A DNA stretch of 64,000 nt from Clostridiales bacterium (GTDB lineage: Bacteria; Bacillota; Clostridia; Christensenellales; UBA1242). This document shows, piece by piece, positions 20,280 through 27,371 of the stretch. Location of the stretch: the NCBI GenBank assembly GCA_015055515.1, contig SVIC01000004.1, forward strand, positions 1 to 64,000, in the 5' to 3' direction. The stretch's first letter is position 1. Each line of letters begins with the position of its first letter. The position numbers and the translations under genes are program-made. Below the pieces are notes generated by a model that did no database searches, was not told the DNA's origin, and saw only the letters and a list, made by a program, of their open reading frames with translations.

Positions 20280-20344
20280 AAAAAAAAAGAAGGTAATAAT
20301 ATAACAGTATATATCATCACTGTCATACAACACCTTCTTTTTTT
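20280..20344. terminator. Bidirectional terminator
   Basis: A-run, AAGAAGGT ... ACACCTTCTT, T-run, with an inner ACAGT / ACTGT pair. It separates the convergent acyltransferase and PIN-like genes. Confidence 0.7.
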
Positions 20345-20346
20345 TT

Positions 20347-21063
20347 CTACTCCATAGATATATCAATAGTTTCTGCCAATCTCACAGTAGGCTCAGGTCC
20401 CTTTACTCCTTCAGCACTCGTGCAAAATTTAGCCAAATCATATACTCCTATTGGTCTAGGTATTCCATACTCACCATCTTGATTATAGCCATTATCAACA
20501 TTAATATTCATAATGCCATATGCTATGTCATTTACATCGGACTTCTTTGCCTTAATGAAATGTTTACTATTGGCGGTAGCGAATAACACTCCTGCCACAG
20601 TAGCCTCTGCCATATTATAAGCATCATTAGGTATTCTAAAATTATCTGTCTCTGCATCATACAACTTCTCAAATGGTGCAGACCTCTTCCTTCCCTTATC
20701 ATCGACATATGGCTCAGTATATTTTACCGCAAGACTCTTAATCTTATGTTCTGCCGATATAGATTGTGCCATAGTATCATACACCGGCGATTTGCAGAAG
20801 ATTTTTATAAACCTCTGTATTTTAGAAATATTTAATGTCTCACAATATACAGTCTTGGTCACAATAGGAAGAATATCGCCATTATTTATAGCATTATATA
20901 TAGTTGCTAATCGTTTATAATTCTGATATACATACGGATTGGTTTTTTCTGGATCCAATGTCAAATCATTGTCAATGATCTCTGATACAACAGATAAATA
21001 ACTAAGCAAGTTAGAATCAAATGCTATAGCGGTTGGTTTTTTCTCTACTTTACTTTCTTCCAT
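20347..21063 (-). CDS. PIN-domain-like protein
   Basis: Protein of 238 residues resembling a PIN-type RNase: acidic start AFDSNLLSYL (Asp16), a central Glu in YCETLNISK, and near the C-terminus MAEATVAGVLFATANSKHFI, which matches the PIN pattern of a small-residue helix followed by a T-N-x-x-F strand end. Assignment is from pattern only and the domain is longer than usual. I chose the ATG at 21,063 because AAGGAGG precedes it; it lies inside the last codons of the 55-residue gene upstream (14-bp overlap), so the two are translationally coupled. This small-gene-then-PIN order is common in toxin-antitoxin pairs, but the toxin role is inference. Confidence 0.55.
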   Translation of the reverse strand: MEESKVEKKPTAIAFDSNLLSYLSVVSEIIDNDLTLDPEKTNPYVYQNYKRLATIYNAINNGDILPIVTKTVYCETLNISKIQRFIKIFCKSPVYDTMAQSISAEHKIKSLAVKYTEPYVDDKGRKRSAPFEKLYDAETDNFRIPNDAYNMAEATVAGVLFATANSKHFIKAKKSDVNDIAYGIMNINVDNGYNQDGEYGIPRPIGVYDLAKFCTSAEGVKGPEPTVRLAETIDISME

Positions 21064-21217
21064 TATCATCCTCCTTGCAAGATTTAATATATCTAGCATA
21101 GGCCTCGTTCTTCTCAGCATCTGTCATCATAGAAGCCATCTTCTTGCCCTCTTCTACTTGCTTCTCTATATCAGCAATCATACTCAAGAATTCTGCTTCT
21201 GATATTTTCTTTGTCAT
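21050..21217 (-). CDS. Small acidic/basic protein upstream of PIN-like gene
   Basis: 55 residues, MTKKISEAEFLSMIADIEKQ to the end NGRK, highly charged and helical by composition. The start ATG follows AAGGGG. It overlaps the PIN-like gene by 14 bp. I do not recognise it; by position it could be an antitoxin or a regulatory partner. No DNA-binding motif is evident. Confidence 0.6.
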   Translation of the reverse strand: MTKKISEAEFLSMIADIEKQVEEGKKMASMMTDAEKNEAYARYIKSCKEDDNGRK

Positions 21218-21511
21218 ACTATACCCCTTTTTATTTTATACTAGATTTTTTATATTATAGTTTTTTCATATACTCCCTGTATCCAGTTTACACCAAATAA
21301 CATATTTTCTGAAAGCAATTTTAATCGTTTATTATTATTTTTGCATTTCTTTATTTAATAGTGGAATTATCTCACTTGGCACTTATACAAAATTATATAT
21401 TTACACAGATTTTATTTTAATTAACCCTTATATTAATAAAAAACATAAAATTTGCTAAACAAATTCTCTATTTAATGATATAATACTAAAAAAAATATTA
21501 GAAGGTGTGTT
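21218..21511. other. Divergent intergenic region
   Basis: 294 bp, very AT-rich, between the divergent PIN-like pair and a small membrane protein gene. It should hold both promoters; beyond that I see no clear element. Confidence 0.4.
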
Positions 21512-21802
21512 ATGAAAAACAGTACAAAAGCGATCTTGTTATCATTAGCCTCTTTGCTACTATTCGGAGTGGCATTACTTACTGTGGTATATGCTTTCAG
21601 CGTAAATATCATGCTAGGCATTATTGCAATGTTCCTTATATCTGCACCAGGCGGTGTCTGGAAGAAAGCATATAATCTTGCCAATGCATCAGATAGTGCT
21701 CTTACTAAAATATTTGTAAGATTTATTACCCCTGCACTGTTTGTAGTTGCCACATTCGGCTTTGTGCTAGGGTTTGGTCACCTACTTGGCTGGTTTTTGT
21801 AA
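21512..21802 (+). CDS. Small membrane protein
   Basis: 96 residues with three hydrophobic segments (about 7-28, 32-47, 68-95) and a short polar loop WKKAYNLANASDSA. Not recognised. The start ATG follows GAAGGTG. Its 3' end is 15 bp before the promoter of the tyrS leader, and no terminator lies between them. Confidence 0.6.
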   Translation: MKNSTKAILLSLASLLLFGVALLTVVYAFSVNIMLGIIAMFLISAPGGVWKKAYNLANASDSALTKIFVRFITPALFVVATFGFVLGFGHLLGWFL

Positions 21803-21817
21803 AATAAGATAATACTA

Positions 21818-21846
21818 TTGACTTTTCGTACTACTTGTCATATAAT
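21818..21846 (+). promoter_or_regulatory. Promoter of the tyrS leader
   Basis: TTGACT (21,818-21,823), 17-bp spacer, TATAAT (21,841-21,846). The expected transcription start is near 21,853, sixteen bases before the leader peptide ATG. Confidence 0.85.
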
Positions 21847-21868
21847 AGGGACATATTTAGGAGATATT

Positions 21869-21916
21869 ATGAGACATTTAATTGCAATAACTTCATATTA
21901 TTACTACTACAGATAG
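21869..21916 (+). CDS. Tyrosine-rich leader peptide of tyrS
   Basis: 15-residue peptide MRHLIAITSYYYYYR with five consecutive Tyr codons (TAT TAT TAC TAC TAC), one Arg codon and TAG. AGGAG lies five bases before the ATG and a near-consensus promoter lies just upstream. It precedes an attenuator and then tyrosyl-tRNA synthetase. Such peptides sense charged tRNA: ribosomes stall on the Tyr codons when Tyr-tRNA is scarce. The coding potential and the order are seen in the sequence; stalling is inferred from trp/his/phe attenuation systems. Confidence 0.9.
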   Translation: MRHLIAITSYYYYYR

Positions 21917-21965
21917 ATTGCTATATGTAGAAGTTTTTGCATGTATTATATAATTAACATAAAAC

Positions 21966-22004
21966 ATCTGTCATATAGCATTACACTATGTGGCAGATTT
22001 TTTT
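21966..22004 (+). terminator. First attenuator terminator
   Basis: Stem ATCTGTCATATAG / CTATGTGGCAGAT, 7-base loop, T7. It lies 50 bases beyond the leader peptide stop codon. Confidence 0.9.
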
Positions 22005-22015
22005 ATTAAATTTTA

Positions 22016-22052
22016 ATCTGCCAATAGCAAAATTAATATGGCAGATTTTTTT
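22016..22052 (+). terminator. Second attenuator terminator
   Basis: Stem ATCTGCCA / TGGCAGAT with 15-base loop and T7. Its 3' arm and T-run duplicate those of the first terminator. Confidence 0.8.
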
Positions 22053-22171
22053 ATTAAAAAAAGGAAAGGTAATTATTATGTGAATTATAAAACTATACGC
22101 CCAATCAAATGGGCAAAATATAGATAGAGAAATTAATTAAATATGTTACTATATATTATAAGGAGATAGAT

Positions 22172-23410
22172 ATGGAATTTAGAAATAACGCTTTTGAGCA
22201 ATTAGAAAATCGTGGTTTTGTATTCCAAACCACACATTTAGAAGAATTAAAAACAAGATTAAGAGAAAAACCTATCACATTCTACATAGGTATAGACCCC
22301 ACAGCCGATGACTTGCATATAGGGCATTTCTTCGGACTACAAATGGCTAGAATTTTGCAAGACTGTGGGCATAGATGCATAGTGCTAGTGGGCGGTGCCA
22401 CAGCATTAATTGGAGACCCTACCAATAAGTCTGACATGAGAAAAATGCTCTCTAAGGAAGAAGTAGCCAGAAATGCAAAAGAGATAAGCAGTATAATAAA
22501 AAGATTTGTACGAACAGATGGAGACAACCCAGCCATTGTGGTTGACAACGCAGACTGGCTGAAGCCTATATCTTACATCGACTTTTTGCGTGATATTGGA
22601 TCGAACTTCAATGTCAATGAAATGCTATCAAAGGACCTATATAAGAATAGATTAGAAAAAGGTGGCTTAACATTCATGGAACTAGGCTATATGCTGATGC
22701 AATCTTTTGACTTCGTACACCTAAATGATAAATACGACTGCATATTACAAATCGGTGGATCCGACCAATGGGGCAATATATGTGGTGGCGTAGAACTATC
22801 TAGAAAATTGAATTTCAAAGATGGTAGCGAGAGACCTCTAATGATGGGTCTAACCTGCCCTCTACTAACCAATGCCGAGGGTGTTAAGATGGGCAAGACA
22901 GAAAAAGGCACACTATGGGTGTCCAGAGAAAAAACCTCTGCGTTCGAATTCTTCCAGCACTTTGTTAATTGCCTAGATGATGATGTAGAGAGACTGCTAA
23001 GATTTTTTACCAACATCGATGTAGAAGAAATTAAATCAATGTGCAAGGACGACATTGTAAAGGCAAAGAAACTAATGGCATTCGAAGTAACAAAACTAGT
23101 ACACGGAGAGGATGAAGCATTGAAGGCAGTTCAGACAGCAAAGGATCTGTTCGAAAAAGGAAATATCAATACAGAAAATATGCCAACCGAAATAATCCAA
23201 AATGTTGGACAAATAAATATATTAGACTTCCTATCCTCGCTATCTATTATTAAGTCTAAAAGCGAAGCGAGAAGACTAATAGAGCAAGGTGGAATAGTAA
23301 TAGATAATATTAAAAGAGCGGATATCAATGAAATGCTAAATCTAACAAAAGACCAAGAGATAATAGTAAAGAAAGGAAAAAAGACTTTTGTAAAAATCGT
23401 TGTAAAGTAA
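22172..23410 (+). CDS. tyrS: Tyrosyl-tRNA synthetase
   Basis: Charges tRNA-Tyr with tyrosine in the cytoplasm, 412 residues, normal size. Class I signature LHIGHFFG (residues 48-55), the KMSKS-like loop as VKMGKTEKG near residue 239, and a C-terminal S4 RNA-binding domain (SLSIIKSKSEARRLIEQGG). The GGSDQWGNI tyrosine-site motif is present. The start ATG follows AAGGAGATAGAT. A long leader with a Tyr-codon peptide and two terminators precedes it, so expression should rise when Tyr-tRNA is short. Followed by its own terminator. Confidence 0.97.
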   Translation: MEFRNNAFEQLENRGFVFQTTHLEELKTRLREKPITFYIGIDPTADDLHIGHFFGLQMARILQDCGHRCIVLVGGATALIGDPTNKSDMRKMLSKEEVARNAKEISSIIKRFVRTDGDNPAIVVDNADWLKPISYIDFLRDIGSNFNVNEMLSKDLYKNRLEKGGLTFMELGYMLMQSFDFVHLNDKYDCILQIGGSDQWGNICGGVELSRKLNFKDGSERPLMMGLTCPLLTNAEGVKMGKTEKGTLWVSREKTSAFEFFQHFVNCLDDDVERLLRFFTNIDVEEIKSMCKDDIVKAKKLMAFEVTKLVHGEDEALKAVQTAKDLFEKGNINTENMPTEIIQNVGQINILDFLSSLSIIKSKSEARRLIEQGGIVIDNIKRADINEMLNLTKDQEIIVKKGKKTFVKIVVK

Positions 23411-23411
23411 C

Positions 23412-23445
23412 ATAAAGACCTAGTTTTTGGCTAGGTCTTTTTCTA
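23412..23445 (+). terminator. tyrS terminator
   Basis: Stem AAAGACCTAG / CTAGGTCTTT followed by T-run. Confidence 0.85.
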
Positions 23446-23456
23446 TTAATAATTAT

Positions 23457-23964
23457 TTAATTATGTTTTGCTGTATTTTCTTTTTCAAATACTAAAGAAT
23501 CACATTCACAGGGCTTTTTATGACATTCCTTGCACGATACATGAGGGTATAATTTGCCCCAATAACTTTTGTCTATCCTTAATAAATTAAATTGAAAATT
23601 TTCCAACTGTTTTTTTTGCATTGCATTTGCCATACACAGATATTGCCTCTGCTCTAAATTTTGAGAAATGAAAATCTTGTGATGCCCTTTTCATAATCTC
23701 ACTCAATAACATACTGCCTATCCCCATCTTCTGATACTCAGGCTTAATACAGCATATCATTAGATGAAATATATCCTCTTCCAACTGACCTATTATTACC
23801 CCAGCAAATTTATCATCACACAGCGCTATCAAGATGATTTCATTGTATTTTACTACCTCAATGCATTTCTCATCATCCCATACACCCCACTGCAAAGTCT
23901 GCATATCATATATTTCTTTTGCATATTTTTTATCAAAATCTATTATTCTAATTTCTTTTTTCAT
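23457..23964 (-). pseudogene. GNAT acetyltransferase with a frameshift in an A8 tract
   Basis: The frame from 23,964 encodes a GNAT-type N-acetyltransferase (IIGQLEEDIFHLMICCIKPEYQKMGIG, then a GKCNAKK helix) but stops at 23,587 as TVGKFSI. At 23,610-23,617 (T8 on the plus strand) one extra base breaks the frame; with seven A residues it continues to 23,457 as QLENFQFNLLRIDKSYWG ... and ends in a Cys-rich tail (CKECHKKPCEC). The restored protein has about 168 residues, the usual GNAT size. The error could be real decay, phase variation or a sequencing error in the homopolymer. The start overlaps a 30-codon frame upstream. Confidence 0.7.
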
Positions 23965-24040
23965 GTCTCTCACTTGCATATTTTCTCACATATAATACAT
24001 CTGCCAGACACACCAATACTTGAGACAATATATAATACAT
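23948..24040 (-). CDS. Short peptide overlapping the GNAT start
   Basis: 30 residues beginning MYYILSQVLVCLADVLYV with a basic tail. AAGGAG lies at ideal distance before its ATG, whereas the GNAT start at 23,964, which lies inside this frame, has only a weak site. It may couple translation of the GNAT gene, or be a small hydrophobic peptide in its own right. Not recognised. Confidence 0.4.
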   Translation of the reverse strand: MYYILSQVLVCLADVLYVRKYASERHEKRN

Positions 24041-24449
24041 TTTCACTCCTTATTTTTTTAGAACCAACAAATTGCTTTTACTATGCAATTTCCTTTTAGG
24101 AGTATAGCACATAGTTTTATTAATTCCCATTCTTTTGCAATATCTTAGAATTATAATATTTTATGCAGATTATTTTCACTTTTACTAACTAATATTCTAT
24201 CACAAATATTTGTAAATATATCTGCACTACCTGATATGATAAGTGCCATATTATAGTCAAAGAATTGTTATGTAAAAGCCTATTTCGGAATTATAACTAT
24301 TAGTTAACATGTTGCATTTTATTTGAATGATTTAATAAAAACTTAATTATTTCTAATACACACATTAAGATTTATGAAAACATGATATCTCAGATAATTT
24401 GACAAAGTAAGATTAATTAATTAAAATTATAAAAATTGGAGGTATAGTT
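24041..24449. other. AT-rich intergenic region with CYTH promoter
   Basis: About 400 bp between divergent genes. The only element I can support is a promoter for the CYTH gene: TTGACA (24,399-24,404), 17-bp spacer, TAAAAT (24,422-24,427). The rest looks featureless. Confidence 0.55.
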
Positions 24450-25007
24450 ATGGAAATAGAAAAGGAAGTAAGATATAACGTGACCGAAGATGAATGGCAA
24501 TTAGCACTAAGTAATAGCACCGAATACAAACCAAAGGCAGAGATGCTAGATATAACACTTGGAGCCTTTGGCAGAGACAGTGTAGCAAAGACAGGCAAAG
24601 TATTCCGTGTAAGAAAAAAACCAAATAAAATCACACTTGAGATCAAAAATAGAATAGATGGTGGCTGGCAAGAGGAGGCAATCGTTCTAGATAGCGTTGA
24701 GAGAGGTATAAATTTTCTAACGCTTGCAGGACTAAAACCTTATCTATTCATAGATAGAACTAGAGAAGTAAGAAAATATAAAGGACTAAAAATATTCTTT
24801 GATGATATCAAATTGCTTGGCAAATATATTGAGATAGAATATCAAGATAGCGAGAACGCAACGGCAGAACTAATTGAATTTTGCAACATTTGTAATATTT
24901 TTATGGATCCTGAACCACTATATGGTGATATTATCAATAAGAAATATAACGAAGATGAGACATTTCGTACTGCATTCGATCAGTATTTAGAAGATTTATT
25001 GAAATAA
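24450..25007 (+). CDS. CYTH-domain protein (class IV cyclase / triphosphatase-like)
   Basis: 185 residues with CYTH features: N-terminal MEIEKEVRYNV (E-x-E-x-E instead of E-x-E-x-K), a central VFRVRKKPNKITLEIK with alternating basic residues, DRTREVRKYKG, and the acidic strand GKYIEIEYQD. CYTH proteins bind triphosphates and act as adenylate cyclases or triphosphatases; which applies is not evident. The start ATG follows GGAGGTATAGTT. It ends in a strong terminator at 25,013-25,055 and marks the left edge of the cassette array. Confidence 0.8.
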   Translation: MEIEKEVRYNVTEDEWQLALSNSTEYKPKAEMLDITLGAFGRDSVAKTGKVFRVRKKPNKITLEIKNRIDGGWQEEAIVLDSVERGINFLTLAGLKPYLFIDRTREVRKYKGLKIFFDDIKLLGKYIEIEYQDSENATAELIEFCNICNIFMDPEPLYGDIINKKYNEDETFRTAFDQYLEDLLK

Positions 25008-25012
25008 AAAAA

Positions 25013-25055
25013 GTAGATTAGTTAAGTATCACTTAAAAGACACTTAACTAATCTT
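25013..25055 (+). terminator. Terminator of the CYTH gene
   Basis: Stem AGATTAGTTAAGT / ACTTAACTAATCT with T-run. Confidence 0.85.
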
Positions 25056-25061
25056 TTATTT

Positions 25062-25315
25062 TGGTACGAGTGGCGGGACTCTAACCCTTTGGCATTCGGT
25101 TCCGAAGTACTTTAACTTGAGCCACTCTAACTTTTGTATTACTCACTATTTTTTGTAAAAGCGATTAACCTTTCATATACTTTCTAAAATTTGCACCTTT
25201 CAACAATTTTGTGATAATTTAGCACTCGTTGGGTGCCATTTCATACTTTGGGTACCAAACGGGTGCTTTTTTACAATTGCTCAAACCTTTTGCAATTTCG
25301 GGTGCCTTTTTTAGA
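25062..25315 (-). repeat. Cassette tail R1 with tRNA-Arg-like end
   Basis: About 250 bp starting at the stop codon of the S51-type gene. It holds four heptamers GGGTGCC-like (plus strand 25,231, 25,250, 25,261, 25,300) and ends (25,128 to 25,062 on the minus strand) in a sequence that matches the tRNA-Arg 3' half from the anticodon loop CTTCGGAACCGA through the T-arm and acceptor to CCA, but with the 5' half replaced. It matches R2 (26,161-26,406) and R3 (27,102-27,360). Confidence 0.85.
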
Positions 25316-26062
25316 TTAAATATTTGAAATTTCAATAGATTGATCATCTTTACATATTTGTTTAATTTCATTATCTTTAATGATATAACTTTCACCGCAT
25401 ACTATTGTTTTATTGTTTTCTATTTTGATATAACTACCATTATTTAATGCAATAACAGGCGTTCTGTAACTGAATGGCAGTATTATCTCTTCAATATACT
25501 TCTTATTATCTAAAATATAATCTTTAAACTCATCATAGTGAGGCAATATATTAATATCTGTTAAACCCAAACCTTTCATATATCTATTAAAATTCGGGTC
25601 CACACTTTCGCCCTCAACTTCTGGTGGGCAATACACCATATCAGCACAATTCATACTGCCAGCACTTCCACCAACTATAAGTGCATTAGTGTTTTTAATT
25701 AATTCTTTTAAATTAATTTCATTGAAAAATTTATTTTGAGTTGGAAGATGACCGCCACACAAAAATATTAGGTCTGCTTTTTCTATTAATTCTTTTGCAT
25801 TTTTACAAGTTGTATAGTTAAGAATATTATAATTTTTAAAAGGCAATGTTAACTCAAAAGATTTGCAAGCATTATTAAAATATTGCTCTGTACTTTCATC
25901 ATCATTTCCTCTTGCTACAAATAAAAAGTTGTCATAATTTTTGATATGAGATTTCAAGCAATCTAATATACCATTGACATTACCAAAGTGATGGACAATC
26001 TTGTTGCCATTTTCATCTTTTTCATAAAAATCTAAACAACTCGTTAAAATAACACTACTCAT
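25316..26062 (-). CDS. Peptidase S51 / class I glutamine amidotransferase-like protein
   Basis: 248 residues, cytoplasmic. The nucleophile-elbow motif GGSAGSMNCA and the preceding LCGGHLPTQ are typical of dipeptidase E and other S51 serine peptidases; the fold is that of class I amidotransferases with Ser as nucleophile. I chose the ATG at 26,062 because AAGGAG lies just before it; the frame is open further upstream but runs through repeat sequence. It is the last gene of the tRNA-Arg cassette array and has its own terminator-promoter module (26,066-26,150). Base usage is very AT-rich, unlike addAB or the lipoprotein, which suits a transferred gene. Confidence 0.85.
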   Translation of the reverse strand: MSSVILTSCLDFYEKDENGNKIVHHFGNVNGILDCLKSHIKNYDNFLFVARGNDDESTEQYFNNACKSFELTLPFKNYNILNYTTCKNAKELIEKADLIFLCGGHLPTQNKFFNEINLKELIKNTNALIVGGSAGSMNCADMVYCPPEVEGESVDPNFNRYMKGLGLTDINILPHYDEFKDYILDNKKYIEEIILPFSYRTPVIALNNGSYIKIENNKTIVCGESYIIKDNEIKQICKDDQSIEISNI

Positions 26063-26065
26063 AAA

Positions 26066-26150
26066 TTTCTCCTTAAATTCATTATAACACATATATTTCA
26101 AATTTGTATCAAAAAGAAATAAAAAACTGGAATTCATACTGAATTTCCAG
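26066..26150 (-). repeat. Cassette expression module, copy 1
   Basis: 85 bp that differ at one base from 27,950-28,034. Read on the minus strand it holds a terminator-like hairpin (CTGGAAATTCA / TGAATTCCAG, then T6), a TTGATA ... TGTTATAAT promoter and the ribosome site AAGGAG. It insulates and drives the S51-type gene. Confidence 0.85.
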
Positions 26151-26406
26151 CCCATAAATATGGTCTCCCAGTCAGGATTCAAACCCAAAAAGTGAGTTCC
26201 GTAGTACTTTAACTTGAACCACTCTAACTTTTGTATTATTTACCACTTTTTGTAAAAGCGATTAACCTTTCATAAAGTTTGTAAAATTTGCACCTTTTAA
26301 CAATTTTGCACGAGTTTAACACTCGTTGGGTGCCATTTCAGACTTTGGGTGCCAAATGGGTGCCTTTTTTACAAGTACTCAACCCTTTTACAACTTCGGG
26401 TGCCTT
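26151..26406 (-). repeat. Cassette tail R2 with a different tRNA-like end
   Basis: Same tail as R1: GGGTGCC at 26,328, 26,347, 26,358 and 26,398 with nearly the same spacing, then ACAAAAGTTAGAGTGGTTCA. The tRNA-like end differs: T-arm GGGTTTGAATCC, acceptor-like CTGGGAG and ACCA (minus strand, up to 26,161). It begins two bases after the GrpB stop codon. Confidence 0.8.
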
Positions 26407-26967
26407 TTATAGATTATAATCTTCCCCTGCTGGTTTTATATTCCATTCTTTTAATGCAGTTTTGATTGTTTCTTCAATAAATGGATCTTTAGTCTTAGCG
26501 TAACCATCTCTATTGTTTTTAAATTCATTTTCGCACATTTCTTTAATTTTGGAATACTCTTCTACTTTTTCAGGATGAGAATTAAGGTAATCTCTAAAAA
26601 TAATGTGATTTTGCCATATTCTAGAATTTACATCTTCGATATGTATGAAGTGAGTTCTTAAATCGCCTTTACATCTTTTCAAAAACCAACGGACACCAAA
26701 ATCCGCATTTCCGCTATATGTCCAACCAATTTTTTCCAAAATTGGTATTAGTTGTTTTCCGTACTCCAAATTTGGAACGCCAATCGCTATATCAATTATG
26801 GGCTTTGCTGAACAGCCAATAATAGATGTACTTCCAATATGCTCTATTTGAACATCAAAATTCTTTAATACTTTCTTCAACTTTTTCTCTTGCTTTAAAT
26901 ATTCAACTTTCCATTTTGGATTATATTTATCAATTCTAACAGTTTTTGATTTTAATCCTAATTTCAT
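26407..26967 (-). CDS. GrpB family protein
   Basis: 186 residues of the GrpB/UPF0157 family, related in fold to nucleotidyltransferases. The signature EHIGSTSIIG followed by KPIIDIAIGV is visible, as is the usual RTHFIHI segment. Its activity is not established. The start ATG follows AAGGAG. It is the middle cassette of the array. Its upstream region lacks the 85-bp module of the two neighbours but has the 82-bp head repeat (27,022-27,103). Confidence 0.88.
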   Translation of the reverse strand: MKLGLKSKTVRIDKYNPKWKVEYLKQEKKLKKVLKNFDVQIEHIGSTSIIGCSAKPIIDIAIGVPNLEYGKQLIPILEKIGWTYSGNADFGVRWFLKRCKGDLRTHFIHIEDVNSRIWQNHIIFRDYLNSHPEKVEEYSKIKEMCENEFKNNRDGYAKTKDPFIEETIKTALKEWNIKPAGEDYNL

Positions 26968-27021
26968 TGAAATTTCTCCTTTTTGTAATATAAATCTTTA
27001 ATTTTTACTGGTGGTTCCAGA

Positions 27022-27103
27022 AGGATTCGTCTATGCGAACGCAAGTTCGGATACTTCGGGTGGCACAAAGTGACGGGGTCCCGAATACAAATACATTTTA
27101 TTG
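27022..27103 (-). repeat. Cassette head repeat, copy 1
   Basis: 82 bp that differ at one base from 28,058-28,139. On the minus strand it directly follows a tRNA-like 3' end and contains short inverted repeats (GCGAACGCAAGTTCG) and CCACCCGAAG, close to the tail heptamer. Just beyond it lies a second tRNA-like end, GAATCCTTCTGGAACCACCA. Confidence 0.85.
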
Positions 27104-27360
27104 ATACGAGTGGCGGGACTCTAACCCTTTAGCATTCGGTTCCGAAGTACTTTAACTTTAACCACTCTAACTTTTGTATTACTCACTATTTTTTGTAAAA
27201 GAGATTAACCTTTCATAATGTTTGTAAAATTTACACACTTCAAGTGTTTTGTGATAATTTAGCACTCGTTGGGTGCCATTTTGCATTTTGGGTGCCAAAC
27301 AGGTGCCTTTTTACACACACTCAAACCTTTCACAGTCTTGGGAGCCTTTCGCATAAATTC
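27102..27360 (-). repeat. Cassette tail R3 with tRNA-Arg-like end
   Basis: Close copy of R1. Heptamers at 27,271, 27,290, 27,301 (AGGTGCC) and 27,340 (GGGAGCC), spacing 19, 11, 39 as in R1. The tRNA-Arg-like 3' half ends CACTCGTATCA, so the CCA is mutated. Confidence 0.85.
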
Positions 27361-27371
27361 ATTCATAGATG

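Larger units (their letters stand above)
21907..22052 (+). promoter_or_regulatory. Transcription attenuator of tyrS
   Basis: Segments in order: 1 = 21,907-21,916 (last Tyr codons and stop), 2 = 21,919-21,930, 3 = 21,966-21,980, 4 = 21,986-21,998, 5 = 22,016-22,027, 6 = 22,039-22,046. Segments 1:2 can form a hairpin (CTACA/TGTAG and ATAG/CTAT around loop ATTG). Segment 2 (TGCTATATG) is perfectly complementary to segment 3 (CATATAGCA). Segments 3:4 form a 13-bp terminator (two G-U pairs) with seven T. Segment 5:6 forms a second 8-bp terminator, also with seven T. Segment 4 can pair with segment 5 over 12 bp with one bulged G. Confidence 0.85.

Noticed and set aside
21853-22171. T-box riboswitch for tyrS
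   Set aside because: No T-box core, TGGN bulge or stem I motifs; the leader peptide explains the region better.
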